Positions 9,038 through 19,143 of a stretch of 64,000 nucleotides of DNA are shown piece after piece; within the stretch, counting starts at the first letter, position 1; each line of letters opens with the position of its first letter. A model generated the notes under the pieces. It saw only the letters and a program-made list of their open reading frames with translations, did not search any database and was not told the DNA's origin. Origin of the DNA: Microvirga mediterraneensis. GTDB lineage: Bacteria > Pseudomonadota > Alphaproteobacteria > Rhizobiales > Beijerinckiaceae. Made by a program: the position numbers and the translations under genes. The stretch lies in the NCBI RefSeq assembly GCF_013520865.1, contig NZ_JACDXJ010000001.1:1178001-1242000 (forward strand). Direction: 5' to 3'.

Positions 9038-10554
9038 GCGTGGCCTGCGGCGATGTCCGCCGCCCTTTCCTCATGGACGCCGGTGGCGAGATAAACGATG
9101 GAATCCTCGGACAGGTCGGACTGGGCGACCTCGCCCGCGACGCGCCCGTTGCGCATCACGACGACCCGATGGCACAGGCCGATCAGCTCCTGCATCTCGG
9201 ACGAGATGACGACGACGGCGCGGCCCTCGGCGGCGAGCGAGGCGATGAAGCGGTAGATCTGCTCCTTGGTGCCGATATCGACGCCGCGCGTCGGCTCGTC
9301 GATGACGACGATGCGCGGCTCGACTAGCATCATCTTGGCGAGCAGGAGCTTCTGCTGGTTGCCGCCGGAGAGCTGTCCGGCGAGAAGATCGCGGCGGCGG
9401 GTGCGGATGTCGAAATCCTTGATCGCCTTGTCGAGGGCCTGCTCTTCGCCGCCGCCGTCGAGAAAGGAGCCTCGGCTGAATTTTTCCAGGGCTGCCAGGG
9501 TCAGGTTCACACGCAGGTTCTGCTGCAGCAGCAGGCCTTTGCCCTTCCGGTCTTCGGAGAGATAGACGATGCCCGCTTCCATCGCCTCGCGGGCGTCGCG
9601 GAAATGAACCTGCCGGCCGTCGAGGGTGATCGTGCCGTGGCCCGGACGAAGACCCACCAGGGCCTCGAACAATTCGGTCCGGCCCGCTCCGATCAAGCCG
9701 CCGAAGCCAAGGATCTCGCCGCGATGGAGCGTGAAGGAGGCGTTCTCCACATAGCCCGGTACGGCCATGTCGCGCACGGTGAGAAGAGCCTGATCGGAGG
9801 CGGTGGCGGGCTTTTCCGGGTAGAGCTTGGACATGTCGCGGCCGACCATGAGGCGCGCCATCTCGAGCGGCTCCAGGCCTTCGATATCGCGGGTCGCCAC
9901 ATGGCGTCCGTCACGCAGCACTGTGACGCGATCCGCGATCGCCTTCACCTCGTTCAAACGATGCGAGATGTAGAGCACCGCCACGCCCTGGGAACGCAGC
10001 TTGCGGATGATCGCGAACAGGCTTTCGGCTTCAATGGGCGTGAGCACCGCGGTCGGCTCGTCGAAGGCGACGACCGTGTGCGGCACGAGCAGTGCGCGGG
10101 CGATCTGCACCAGTTGCCGGTCGGCGATGGACAGGCGGCCGACCTCGCGGTCGGGGTCGATCCGGGTGCCGAGCTCACGCAGGATGGACCGCGTCCGCTC
10201 GCGCATGGCCTTGTCGTCGACGAAGCCGAAGCGCTTGATCTCGCGGCCGAGGAAGAGGTTCTGCGCCACCGTCAGGTCGGGCGCGAGGAGGATCTCCTGG
10301 TGCACGAGAACGATGCCGTGGCTCTCCGCGTCCACCGGTCCGGAAAAGGTAATCGCCCGGCCGTTCAGGTGGAGGCTGCCCTTCGTGGGCGCGATATGGC
10401 CCGAGAGGATCCGCATCAGGGTCGATTTACCGGCCCCGTTCTCGCCGATGACCGCATGGACCTCGCCGGGTTTCAGATCCAGCGAAATGCCGCTCAGGAC
10501 CTCGATGGGTCCGAAGGATTTCGAGATGTTCTCGGCGCGAAGAACGGATTCCAT
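9034..10554 (-). CDS. Sugar ABC transporter ATP-binding protein, duplicated ATPase (RbsA/MglA family)
   Basis: This 506-residue protein has two fused ABC domains. The first has Walker A GENGAGKST and Walker B VVAFDEPTA. The second has the degenerate Walker A GGLIGAGRTE, signature LSGGNQQK and Walker B VVIDEPTRG. This asymmetry is normal for RbsA/MglA/XylG. The start is the ATG at 10554 (MESVLRAENISK), preceded by GGAG; the frame is open for 18 further codons without similarity. It is the first gene of the leftward operon and faces the LacI-type regulator across a 255-base intergenic region. Confidence 0.93.
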   Translation of the reverse strand: MESVLRAENISKSFGPIEVLSGISLDLKPGEVHAVIGENGAGKSTLMRILSGHIAPTKGSLHLNGRAITFSGPVDAESHGIVLVHQEILLAPDLTVAQNLFLGREIKRFGFVDDKAMRERTRSILRELGTRIDPDREVGRLSIADRQLVQIARALLVPHTVVAFDEPTAVLTPIEAESLFAIIRKLRSQGVAVLYISHRLNEVKAIADRVTVLRDGRHVATRDIEGLEPLEMARLMVGRDMSKLYPEKPATASDQALLTVRDMAVPGYVENASFTLHRGEILGFGGLIGAGRTELFEALVGLRPGHGTITLDGRQVHFRDAREAMEAGIVYLSEDRKGKGLLLQQNLRVNLTLAALEKFSRGSFLDGGGEEQALDKAIKDFDIRTRRRDLLAGQLSGGNQQKLLLAKMMLVEPRIVVIDEPTRGVDIGTKEQIYRFIASLAAEGRAVVVISSEMQELIGLCHRVVVMRNGRVAGEVAQSDLSEDSIVYLATGVHEERAADIAAGHA

Positions 10555-10736
10555 AACGGCTCCAGATGAGCGGCATCGCTCGCTTCCACGGGGGAAGACG
10601 ACCATCAAGGGATTGTGCGGTGCGGATCAGCCGGATGTGGCTTGGGCTGGCATTCGTTTCCTCCTGGATTATCAGCTTTGTCCTCTTGCCGGGACAATCG
10701 ACGATGTAGGGTGATCGATGGGTGCGGCAACGGCCG

Positions 10737-10754
10737 CATGTAATCGATTACATG
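10737..10754. promoter_or_regulatory. Perfect 18-bp palindromic operator (LacI type)
   Basis: CATGTAATCGATTACATG is a perfect palindrome centred on CGAT, in the divergent region between the sugar operon and the lacI-type gene. It has the size and central CG of LacI/GalR-family operators. It probably binds the adjacent regulator and represses both directions. Confidence 0.75.
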
Positions 10755-10809
10755 AAACTTTACCGAAACCCCGGGTTCTGTCAAACAGAACCATGGTAGG
10801 GGGAGGTTC

Positions 10810-11868
10810 ATGGACGACATCGGGCACACGGACAGGCCGGAGCACGAAGGCATCTCGGTCCGCGCGACGCGGATCCAGGATGTCGCCAAGCTCGCCGATG
10901 TCTCGACCGCGACGGTCAGCCGGGCCCTTGCGACCCCGGAGCGGGTCTCGCCCGAGGCCCGCGCGCGGGTCCTGGAAGCCATCGCCAAGACCGGCTACGT
11001 GCCCAACCCTGCCGCGCGCACCTTGCGCTCGCAGAAGACCTACATGGTCCTGGTCGTCCTGCCTGACCTGGCGAATACCTTCTTCTCCAAGATCCTGCGC
11101 GGCATCGAGGAAACCCTCTTCGAGGCCGGATACGGCATGATCATCAGCGATCTCGACGGCTCGCCCGAGAAAGAGGCGCACTTCGCTGCCTTCACGGCGG
11201 CGGGCCGCGTGGATGGCGCGATCCTCCTGAACGGCCATCTGTTCGGACAGAGCCGCGAAGGGGAGGGAAAACCGGCCCGCATCACGATTCCGCTCGTGGC
11301 GCTCTGCGAGGGCATTCCCGGCGCCGACATTCCGCAAATCGAGATCGACAACCGCGCGGCGGCCTCCCGGATGACCCAGCATTTGGCCTCCCTGGGACAT
11401 CGCAGCATTGCCTATGTGAGCGGCCCCGCGATCAATATCCTCGAACGCGAGCGCTTCCAGGGCTACATGGACGGACTGGCGGCCTCCAGGCTGCCGTTCG
11501 ATCCGGCCCTCGTCATCCCGGGGGATTACACCATCGAGTCGGGCACGCGGGCAGGGCAGGACATCGTGGCACGCCAAGACCGCCCGACGGCCGTGTTCTG
11601 CACCAGCGACGAGATGGCCATCGGGTTGATGCGGACACTCTTCTCCGCAGGGCTCAGAATCCCGGCGGACATTTCCGTGGCCGGTTTCGACGATATCGAG
11701 TTTGCCGGCGTGGCTGAACCGGCGCTGACCACCATCCGCCAGCCGCGGCGGGAATTGGGGCAGGCCGCGGCATCGGCCCTGATCGATCTGCTGCAGGGGC
11801 GGCCGTCCCCCAAGCGGATCCGGTTGGAGACGGAGCTGGTGATCCGGGACAGCGTGGCGTCGCGATAA
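10810..11868 (+). CDS. LacI family transcriptional regulator
   Basis: This 352-residue repressor has an N-terminal LacI helix-turn-helix at about residues 20-70 (TRIQDVAKLADVSTATVSRALATPERV, hinge NPAARTLRSQKT). A periplasmic-binding-protein-like effector domain follows, with STGT-type elements VFCTSDEMAIGLMRTL and VAGFDDIEFA. The start has a strong GGGGGAGG. It is divergent from the sugar ABC operon and separated from it by the palindromic operator, so local control by the imported sugar or an early catabolite is likely. Confidence 0.92.
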   Translation: MDDIGHTDRPEHEGISVRATRIQDVAKLADVSTATVSRALATPERVSPEARARVLEAIAKTGYVPNPAARTLRSQKTYMVLVVLPDLANTFFSKILRGIEETLFEAGYGMIISDLDGSPEKEAHFAAFTAAGRVDGAILLNGHLFGQSREGEGKPARITIPLVALCEGIPGADIPQIEIDNRAAASRMTQHLASLGHRSIAYVSGPAINILERERFQGYMDGLAASRLPFDPALVIPGDYTIESGTRAGQDIVARQDRPTAVFCTSDEMAIGLMRTLFSAGLRIPADISVAGFDDIEFAGVAEPALTTIRQPRRELGQAAASALIDLLQGRPSPKRIRLETELVIRDSVASR

Positions 11869-11874
11869 ACCTGA

Positions 11875-12252
11875 TCAGAAGATCGAGACGGCACCCACGA
11901 ACAGGACGAGCACCAGCCCGATGAAGCCGACGAAGGCATAAAGGGCCTTGCGGGAATCCTTATGGGCATAGCTGTCCTTCTCGGCGCCTTCCTTCCAGCG
12001 TGCGGAGGATTCCTGATGGCGGGCCTGATCGACCTGCGCCGGCGTCGGCGGCGTACCGGCCGCCTCGTCGTCGGTGCCCAGCGGAGAGAGGCCGGGATCG
12101 AACACCTGTGTCTTGTCGCCCGTGCGGCCGCTGTCGATGTCGCCCTTCAGCTGCGCCGTGGTCGAACCCTCGGTCAGAGGCGGCGCATCCATGGGCTCGG
12201 CGGTCCGTGTCGGAGGAATGTCGGCGTGATGATTGTCTGAACGGGTGGACAT
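11875..12252 (-). CDS. Small hypothetical membrane-anchored protein
   Basis: This 125-residue protein of unknown function has a hydrophilic, Pro/Thr/Asp-rich N-terminal ~95 residues (MSTRSDNHHAD... KDSRKALYAF). A single C-terminal TM segment (FVGFIGLVLVLFVGAVSIF) would make it a tail-anchored protein facing the cytoplasm. The ATG at 12252 has GGAGAG 5 bases upstream. An EcfG-like promoter lies at 12282-12306. It converges with the lacI-type gene, with only six bases between stops. Confidence 0.7.
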   Translation of the reverse strand: MSTRSDNHHADIPPTRTAEPMDAPPLTEGSTTAQLKGDIDSGRTGDKTQVFDPGLSPLGTDDEAAGTPPTPAQVDQARHQESSARWKEGAEKDSYAHKDSRKALYAFVGFIGLVLVLFVGAVSIF

Positions 12253-12281
12253 CTGACTCTCCCGGGCTCCGTTGGAGGGGA

Positions 12282-12306
12282 AACCGTCGGGTTTCCGGGA
12301 TGTTCC
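12282..12306 (-). promoter_or_regulatory. EcfG-like promoter (GGAAC-N16-GGTT)
   Basis: On the minus strand GGAAC (12306-12302) is followed after 16 bases by GGTT (12285-12282), about 30 bases before the ATG of the tail-anchored protein. The -35 matches the alphaproteobacterial general-stress sigma consensus. The -10 keeps GTT but not the preferred leading C. Confidence 0.45.
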
Positions 12307-12343
12307 GGTCCTGCAGCGCCTCAGGAATCCTGCCTTCAGGCAA

Positions 12344-12434
12344 GAAAAAAGGCCGTTGTTGCCAACGGCCCGAAGTTTAGGGAGGAAACGCCCAAGAAGG
12401 GCAGCAACGCTGCGACGCCAATCGCCGTGTTGCA
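12344..12434 (-). ncRNA. Candidate trans-acting small RNA, MmgR/suhB (alpha-r8)-like
   Basis: On the minus strand a promoter at 12469-12441 precedes a ~90-nt transcript. It would fold into a 5' stem, a GCCC-TTCTT-GGGC hairpin, an exposed TTTCCTCCCT segment, and a terminator stem (GGCCGTTG / CAACGGCC, 12370-12351) followed by six T. The GCCCTTCTTGGGCGTTTCCTCCCT organisation is what I recall for the suhB/MmgR family of Rhizobiales, whose conserved unpaired UUUCCUCCCU is an anti-Shine-Dalgarno seed. No minus-strand gene precedes this terminator, so it is not simply the end of an mRNA. The family assignment is from memory. Confidence 0.7.
12345..12370 (-). terminator. Rho-independent terminator of the small RNA
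   Basis: Read on the minus strand, an 8-bp GC-rich stem (GGCCGTTG / CAACGGCC) with a 4-base loop is followed by TTTTTT. It is the only strong terminator between 11868 and 12598, and it lies upstream of the 12252 gene rather than downstream of any gene. Confidence 0.8.
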
Positions 12435-12440
12435 TTGCAA

Positions 12441-12469
12441 GAAATAAGGGGTCGGGAGGCCCGTTTCAA
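12441..12469 (-). promoter_or_regulatory. Sigma70-type promoter of the small RNA
   Basis: On the minus strand TTGAAA (12469-12464) is separated by exactly 17 bases from TATTTC (12446-12441). This is a good housekeeping -35/-10 pair, predicting a start near 12434, immediately before the structured RNA. Confidence 0.6.
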
Positions 12470-12597
12470 GACCAAAAGGTCAGCATCATTGCCCAATTTT
12501 TCGCCGCCCTTGAACCCGCGGTTTTCCAAGGCCGACTGGACATGGACAGGACGTCCGTGGGCAAAATGCAGGCAGTGAGATTGGGACGAGGCCGGAT

Positions 12598-13011
12598 ATG
12601 CCCACGTTGAATGCCGTTCTCGAGACGGCGCTCTATGTCGACGACCTGACGCGCGCCCGGGCCTTTTATGAGGAGGCCCTCGGCCTGAGGGCGCTTTTCG
12701 GCAACCAGCGCATGTGCGCGTTCGATGTGGGCGGAAAGAGCGTGCTGCTGCTCTTCCTGCGCGGTGCGTCCCGGGAGGATATGACCACGCCCGGCGGGAC
12801 GATCCCTGGCCATGACGGGCAGGGGCCGCTGCATATCGGCTTCGCCGTTTCAGCCGACGAGCTGCCGGCGTGGGAAAGACGCCTTGCGGAGCGCGGCATC
12901 CCCATCGAGAGCCGGACGACCTGGTCCCGGGGCGGGACCAGCGTCTATTTCCGCGATCCCGACGGCCATCTCCTGGAGCTGGCGACGCCGGGGCTCTGGG
13001 AAACCTATTAG
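12598..13011 (+). CDS. VOC family protein (glyoxalase/bleomycin-resistance fold)
   Basis: This 137-residue protein has two beta-alpha-beta-beta-beta modules. The N-terminal module is LNAVLETALYVDDLTRARAFYEEALGLRALF. The C-terminal module ends with SVYFRDPDGHLLELATPGLWE, which contains the typical metal-ligand Glu. HIGFAV in the middle supplies another ligand position. Such single-domain VOC proteins include dioxygenases, lyases and resistance proteins; the reaction cannot be told here. It converges with pgm, with a gap of five bases. Confidence 0.85.
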   Translation: MPTLNAVLETALYVDDLTRARAFYEEALGLRALFGNQRMCAFDVGGKSVLLLFLRGASREDMTTPGGTIPGHDGQGPLHIGFAVSADELPAWERRLAERGIPIESRTTWSRGGTSVYFRDPDGHLLELATPGLWETY

Positions 13012-13016
13012 GCCTG

Positions 13017-14657
<1,641 letters not shown>

Positions 14658-14869
14658 TCACTTCCTTGAGGCGGCCCCGCCGGGGCCAGGTCTCGAAATC
14701 CTTTGCCGATCCCGGACGGGATCACGGACCATTTTAGGGTCACTCAGGGCAGATGCCACTGCCAAGATGAAGGCAGGATGAAGGATCCGGCAATCGACTG
14801 GAAGGTTCTGCCGCAATCCCTGGCATATCCTTGCGATAGGACATGCCAGAGACGGGCGAACGAAGCAGG

Positions 14870-15127
14870 CTAGGGATTGTTGCCGCCGGAGGGCTGCTTG
14901 TTCGCCTTGCCCGCCTGGGCGGGATCGGCGTCCTGCGGAGCGTCGCACACCGGCTTGACCTCGTCCGGGTCGGATACGGCCGTGTTCACTGGCTCCCGCG
15001 CGGGCTCCTTCTGCGGAGGAGGACCGGCCACGGCCGAACCGCCCATGTAGGAGGGCGGGTCGCTGGCCGGGAAGGAATATTCCGAACCTGCATCGACCAG
15101 TTCGTCTTCTTCTTTTTTCACGCCCAT
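14870..15127 (-). CDS. Small Pro/Glu-rich hypothetical protein with SFPASDPPS motif
   Basis: This 85-residue hydrophilic protein has GSEYSFPASDPPSYMGG near its N-terminus, a short motif that recurs in many small uncharacterised proteobacterial proteins. The rest is a disordered Pro/Ala/Asp-rich tail (PPPQKEPAREPVN... QPSGGNNP). A clear AGGAGATGACCT ribosome-binding region precedes the ATG at 15127. It has no membrane segment and no catalytic signature. The function is unknown. Confidence 0.7.
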   Translation of the reverse strand: MGVKKEEDELVDAGSEYSFPASDPPSYMGGSAVAGPPPQKEPAREPVNTAVSDPDEVKPVCDAPQDADPAQAGKANKQPSGGNNP

Positions 15128-15331
15128 AGGTCATCTCCTGTCTTGGCGAGGCTTTGCGTGCTCAAGAGGAGAATGCTGGGGGGGGCCGCCATGTTCAGGC
15201 AAAACGCTAAAAAACCGCGGATCGTCCGCATCCGGGCCTCAACTTAGGTCGGCCTTGTGGCTGCAAAGGGCCACGCTATCTCCCGCCGATCAACAAGCCT
15301 TGGAAACGGGGCCGGTCCCCGGGAGAACGCC

Positions 15332-16318
15332 ATGAATCCGACCCGCCGAAACCTCCTCAAGACCCTGGCCGCCGGATCCGCCGCCGCGACCCTGGCGCCC
15401 TGGCCGGGCTTCGCGCAGTCGGCGTACCCCACCCGGCCCGTGCGGGTGATCGTGCCCTATGCGGCCGGCGGCGGAACGGATTTCTTCGCCCGCCTCGTCT
15501 TCGGCGCCATGGGGGAGAAGCTCGGTCAGCAATTCGTCATCGAGAACAAGCCCGGCGCGGGCACCAATATCGGGGCCGACACGGTGGCGCGCGCGGAGCC
15601 CGACGGCTATACGCTGCTCCTGGGCGATACCGCGACCTTCGCGACGAACCGCACCCTTTACCGGAAACTGTCCTTCGACCCGTACAAGGACTTCACCCCG
15701 ATCTCCCTCACCGGGCGCTTCGCCCTGGTGCTTCTCGTCAACACGAACAGGCTGCCGGTGAAATCGGTCCAGGACCTCATGGCCGAGGCGAAGAAGAACC
15801 CCGGCAAGATCAACTACGCGACGCCGGGACTGGGCAGCCCGTTCCACCTCGCCACGGAACTGCTCGGTCAAGGAGCCGGGATCAAGCTCACCCATGTGCC
15901 GTACCGGGGCGCCGCGCCTGCCGTGCAGGATCTGGTTGCCGGGCAGGTGGACATGATGTTCATCGATTTCGCCACGGCCCGCTCGCAGCTCTCCGGACCG
16001 GTCCAGGCGATCGCGGTCGCTTCGCCCAAGGAATTCGCGGGGCTTCCGGGCGTCCCGCCGGTGGCGGCCGACCAGCCGGGCTTCGAGGCCTGGGCCTGGC
16101 AGGGCTTCGTCGCGCCCGCAGGCACGCCGCCCGAGCTCGTCGCCAAGCTCAACGACACCTATCGCAGCGTGATCGGCAATGCGGAGATCCGCGACAAGCT
16201 GATCGGCGCCGGCATCGACGTGCTCCAGAGCTCTCCCGCCGAGATGTCCGCCTACATGCAGGAGGAAGGCGCCAAGTGGGAGAAGGTGATCAGGACGGCC
16301 AACATCACGCTGGAATGA
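15332..16318 (+). CDS. Bug family tripartite tricarboxylate transporter substrate-binding protein
   Basis: This 328-residue periplasmic protein of the TctC/Bug family has a twin-arginine-like signal (TRRNLLKTLAAGSAAATLAPW). Then come the hallmark YPTRPVRVIVPYAAGGGTDFFARL, NKPGAGTNIGAD and YTLLLGDTATFATN. The GSPFHLATELL and VPYRGAAPAVQDLVAGQVDMMF stretches are also conserved. The ATG at 15332 follows GGGAG. No TctAB membrane genes are adjacent, as is usual for the many orphan Bug proteins of this group. The ligand is probably a carboxylate. Confidence 0.92.
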   Translation: MNPTRRNLLKTLAAGSAAATLAPWPGFAQSAYPTRPVRVIVPYAAGGGTDFFARLVFGAMGEKLGQQFVIENKPGAGTNIGADTVARAEPDGYTLLLGDTATFATNRTLYRKLSFDPYKDFTPISLTGRFALVLLVNTNRLPVKSVQDLMAEAKKNPGKINYATPGLGSPFHLATELLGQGAGIKLTHVPYRGAAPAVQDLVAGQVDMMFIDFATARSQLSGPVQAIAVASPKEFAGLPGVPPVAADQPGFEAWAWQGFVAPAGTPPELVAKLNDTYRSVIGNAEIRDKLIGAGIDVLQSSPAEMSAYMQEEGAKWEKVIRTANITLE

Positions 16319-16345
16319 GCCTTAACCTCAGATCTTCAGATCACG

Positions 16346-17167
16346 TCAGTTCCGGTCCCAGCGATACATCCCGCGTTCGCCCTCCTGGCAGCTGACGGGC
16401 GGCTCCGCCTGGACTTTTTGGATCAGGGACGGCGCGGGGAGGGCCGCGATCTCGCGGATGATCTTCGTGCGGATGGCGTCGGCGAATTGATGGCGCTCCT
16501 GCACGGGGACGAGGAACGCGCCTTCGCCGCCGATGACGCAGGTTTTGTAGTAGAGGTCGAGGTTCTCCATATCGCCGAAGCCGGTCGGGCGCTTGAGCAT
16601 GATGGGAAGCCCGTTGATGGTGATACCCTTCGCGACGGCCTCGTCGCGGGCCGCGACGACGCTCCTCCCGCTGCTGTTGGGGCCGTCGCCCGAGATGTCG
16701 ATCACGCGGCGGATGGGCTCGACGCCTGTCTGCTCCAGCAGCTTGGCGCCGAAGTCGATGGCGCCGGAGATCGATGTCCGCCGCAGGCGGCCGATGGGAT
16801 TGTCGTGCAGGCTGGCGGCGAACCTCACGGCCGCCTCCGGACCGTCGATGACCGTCCAGGGCACGATGACGTGCTGGTATTCGACGCCCGACCATTCGAA
16901 ATAGGTCACGATGATGCGACCCAGCATGCCGTTCCTGATGGCATCGTGCACCTGCGGCGAGCGGAAGGCCTCGATGAAGCCCTGGCGCTGAAGCTCCTGC
17001 TCGTCCGGATCCATGGAGCGGGACACGTCCACGGCGAGGACGAGGGCGACGTCCACTTCCGTTTCCGCCCTGGCGGCGGAGGCGGACAGCCAGGGCGATG
17101 CCGCCATGAGAGCCGCGACCAGAGCCGCCACCGTGCTGAGACGCCTGAAACCCATCCCGACCTCCAT
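16346..17167 (-). CDS. DUF1194 domain protein (secreted von Willebrand A-like)
   Basis: This 273-residue protein has a signal peptide (FRRLSTVAALVAALMAASPWLSASAARA). A VWA-like domain follows, with the MIDAS-type sequence LAVDVSRSMD at about 45-54, TSISGAIDF and VIDISGDGPNSSG. Two cysteines (YKTCVIG and VSCQEGERG) probably form a periplasmic disulfide. It belongs to the DUF1194 family common in Rhizobiales, whose function is unknown. It converges with the Bug-type gene, with a gap of 27 bases. Confidence 0.85.
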   Translation of the reverse strand: MEVGMGFRRLSTVAALVAALMAASPWLSASAARAETEVDVALVLAVDVSRSMDPDEQELQRQGFIEAFRSPQVHDAIRNGMLGRIIVTYFEWSGVEYQHVIVPWTVIDGPEAAVRFAASLHDNPIGRLRRTSISGAIDFGAKLLEQTGVEPIRRVIDISGDGPNSSGRSVVAARDEAVAKGITINGLPIMLKRPTGFGDMENLDLYYKTCVIGGEGAFLVPVQERHQFADAIRTKIIREIAALPAPSLIQKVQAEPPVSCQEGERGMYRWDRN

Positions 17168-17614
17168 GTCGTCGACGTCCGGCCCATGCGCCCTCCGACA
17201 ACGCCAGAACTCGCGCGCTTCCCTCCCCCTTGAGAGGAGGAGAGACCCCGCGCCTTACGAGCCTGGTTCTCAGGATGAGGGGTGATCGATGAGGCGGATC
17301 ATCCGGAGAGGCTGACACGAATCTCCCGCCGGGCAAGGCTGGATCGTCTCGGGGTGGGAGCCGGAAGGCTCAATTTAGCGTGAGGAACGAGGCTGGACCT
17401 CCGCGCGGGATAACCTCTCCCAGCAGGGAGAGGTGGGCCGTGGCGCTCTCGGGAGCGCGCGAGATCGATTCCGATGCACCGGCCCGCGCTCCACCTCCCC
17501 GGATCCGCTTCCGAGGACGCAATGGCCGAATGTCCCGGCCGCCTTATAAACCCGGTCGGCGGAGGCCCGGGCTTGCCTGGGTGTTCCGATCACAAGCAGA
17601 AGGTTTCCATTCGC
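17168..17614. other. Intergenic region (447 bases) with palindromes, no gene seen
   Basis: This lies between the divergently arranged DUF1194 and DoxX genes. It contains the CCTCTCCC-AGCA-GGGAGAGG palindrome (17414-17433) followed by a GCGCTC/GAGCGC mini-hairpin, and must hold the promoters of both flanking genes. TTATAAA near 17545 may belong to the DoxX promoter. I see no supported ORF. Confidence 0.5.
17414..17433. repeat. Intergenic palindrome CCTCTCCC-AGCA-GGGAGAGG
   Basis: A perfect 8-bp inverted repeat with a 4-base loop. It has the same core as the palindromes at 6978-7007 and 20375-20392. There is no T tract, so it is not a terminator by itself. Confidence 0.6.
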
Positions 17615-18034
17615 ATGTTCGCCACCCTCGACCGTTGGTCGCCCCATGCCCTGGCCGTCCTGAGGATCGTCACGGCCCTGATCTTCATGGAACATGGAAC
17701 GCAGAAGCTGTTCGGCTTCCCGGCTCCTCCGGAGGGTGGCGTGCCGCCGCTCCTCTCGCTGTTCGGGATCGGCGCGATTCTCGAACTCGCCGGAGGCTTC
17801 CTCATCCTCATCGGCTTGTTCACCCGACTCGTCGCCTTCCTGCTCGCCGGCGAGATGGCCGTGGCCTATTGGATGTTCCATGCGCCCCAGAGCCCCTATC
17901 CGGCGCTCAACGGCGGCGATGCGGCGATCCTCTTTTGCTTCGTGTTCCTGCTCTTCGTCTTCACCGGCCCGGGCGCCTGGAGCATCGACGGCGCACGACG
18001 CCCGGCAGGACCGAGACATTCCTGGGAACGCTGA
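17615..18034 (+). CDS. DoxX family membrane protein
   Basis: This 139-residue protein with four TM segments begins MFATLDRWSPHALAVLRIVTALIFMEHGTQKLFGFP, the typical DoxX opening. It continues with GAILELAGGFLILIGLFTRLVAFLLAGEMAVAYW. The ATG at 17615 matches the family start; the frame is open further upstream without similarity. DoxX proteins are quinone-linked or disulfide-stress-associated membrane proteins; the exact role here is not evident. Confidence 0.88.
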   Translation: MFATLDRWSPHALAVLRIVTALIFMEHGTQKLFGFPAPPEGGVPPLLSLFGIGAILELAGGFLILIGLFTRLVAFLLAGEMAVAYWMFHAPQSPYPALNGGDAAILFCFVFLLFVFTGPGAWSIDGARRPAGPRHSWER

Positions 18035-18357
18035 TTCGCGGCGGTGATCCGTCCCATGTCTTCACCGGCCTCGTGCCCGCGATCTCGCTTCCGTTGAGCG
18101 CGGCGATTCGAACGGGCGAGAGGCCGGCACGAAGCCGGCGGAAGAGCGTCCGTGTCCATCCGAACATCCATGCGCGGCGATTCCGAGAGCAGGCGCCTCA
18201 CAACACCGGCTTAATCCGGAAGAGAAAGGCCACTTTCCCGGCCCTGCGATTATTCTCTGGAACGGTTTTCAAGAACCGCTCGTTTTCGATGCAGGCCCCA
18301 TGACCTTTGCGTCGGAAGAGGATAAAGCGGGGCACGATGTATTGCGTGGAGTAGGAC
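18035..18357. other. Intergenic region (323 bases) holding a consensus EcfG promoter
   Basis: No supported ORF is visible. The only recognisable element is the GGAAC-N17-CGTT promoter at 18259-18284, directed at the 96-residue protein gene. Confidence 0.5.
18259..18284 (+). promoter_or_regulatory. EcfG promoter, full consensus (GGAAC-N17-CGTT)
   Basis: GGAAC at 18259-18263 and CGTT at 18281-18284 are 17 bases apart. Both match the alphaproteobacterial general-stress sigma (EcfG) consensus exactly. The predicted start near 18291 leaves a leader of about 67 bases before the ATG at 18358. Confidence 0.65.
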
Positions 18358-18648
18358 ATGGCGGAGATCATCGCGTTCAAGGATCTCAAGAAGATTGCCG
18401 ACCGGTGCGAAGTGCTGACGCTGTTCGAGCCGAAGCGTCCCGTGAAATCGAGATCCCGCTCCGAGCCCAAAACCTTCGAGTTTCCAAGCGCCCGCCCTTT
18501 CATCTCCGGAAACCTGACGGACCTGTTCGAGCAGGCGAATGCCGTCGCCATGCGGCACTATCATGGCGATCCGAAAGTGGCGGCCGTCGTTGCCGCGAAA
18601 TGCATGGAGCTCATTCAGGCATTGGAAGAGCACGCTCAGCCGGAATGA
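18358..18648 (+). CDS. Hypothetical protein, 96 residues, probable stress-induced
   Basis: This soluble protein has a helical C-terminal half (GNLTDLFEQANAVAMRHYHGDPKVAAVVAAKCMELIQALEEH). Its basic middle reads EPKRPVKSRSRSEPK. The start has GGAGTAGGAC upstream. I do not recognise a family. The full-consensus EcfG promoter at 18259-18284 suggests induction in the general stress response. Confidence 0.65.
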   Translation: MAEIIAFKDLKKIADRCEVLTLFEPKRPVKSRSRSEPKTFEFPSARPFISGNLTDLFEQANAVAMRHYHGDPKVAAVVAAKCMELIQALEEHAQPE

Positions 18649-19143
18649 TCGTTGGGGCGCCGTCGATTCAAAGAGACGGGCTTCCTCCATGTCCCATGAG
18701 CCGGACAATCCGCCTTGAGAGATTCCCGCTGGAGCCGGTCATACGCTCGGCAATGCATTCTTTCCCGAGACAAGGCGCATGCTGCGCCGGCCATCCATCG
18801 GCTCCTGCAATCGGACGAGGATCGGGAAACATGCATGGGACGTGAAAGGCGACGCCTGTCTTTCACGTGCTCCATGCCATGGGCAATGCTCCCCTTATGC
18901 GCCGAGTCGAACGGAACAGGGCTCTCTTTGGGGCCCGCGCCAGGAGTAAGAGTTACCCCTTCGGGGGCCGTAGTATCAAGGAACTAATGCCTGTAGGAAT
19001 TGTTGTTGCCACGCTCGATCCGATTGGGGATCGGCTTAATGGATCAGGCTCCTTTCGATCAAGGCTTCTCGCCTCGTGTTGCATGCGAACGGTGTCACGA
19101 TCCTGCTCGACATATCGCTGAACTAATTGGGGGCACAGCACAC
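18649..19143. other. Intergenic region (495 bases) upstream of a LuxR-type regulator
   Basis: No well-supported ORF is seen. The stretch contains a CCCC-TTC-GGGG mini-hairpin near 18957 and a GGAAC-N16-TGTT site at 18980-19004. The regulator frame is also open from 19000, so its N-terminus could start earlier than annotated (for example ATG 19039). Confidence 0.4.
18980..19004 (+). promoter_or_regulatory. EcfG-like promoter (GGAAC-N16-TGTT)
   Basis: GGAAC at 18980-18984 and TGTT at 19001-19004 are 16 bases apart, ahead of the LuxR-type regulator. The -10 deviates by one base from CGTT. Confidence 0.35.

Noticed and set aside
15128..15260. EcfG promoter for the 85-residue protein gene (minus-strand GGACG-N16-CGTT)
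   Set aside because: The -35 reads GGACG instead of GGAAC, which is too weak to claim.
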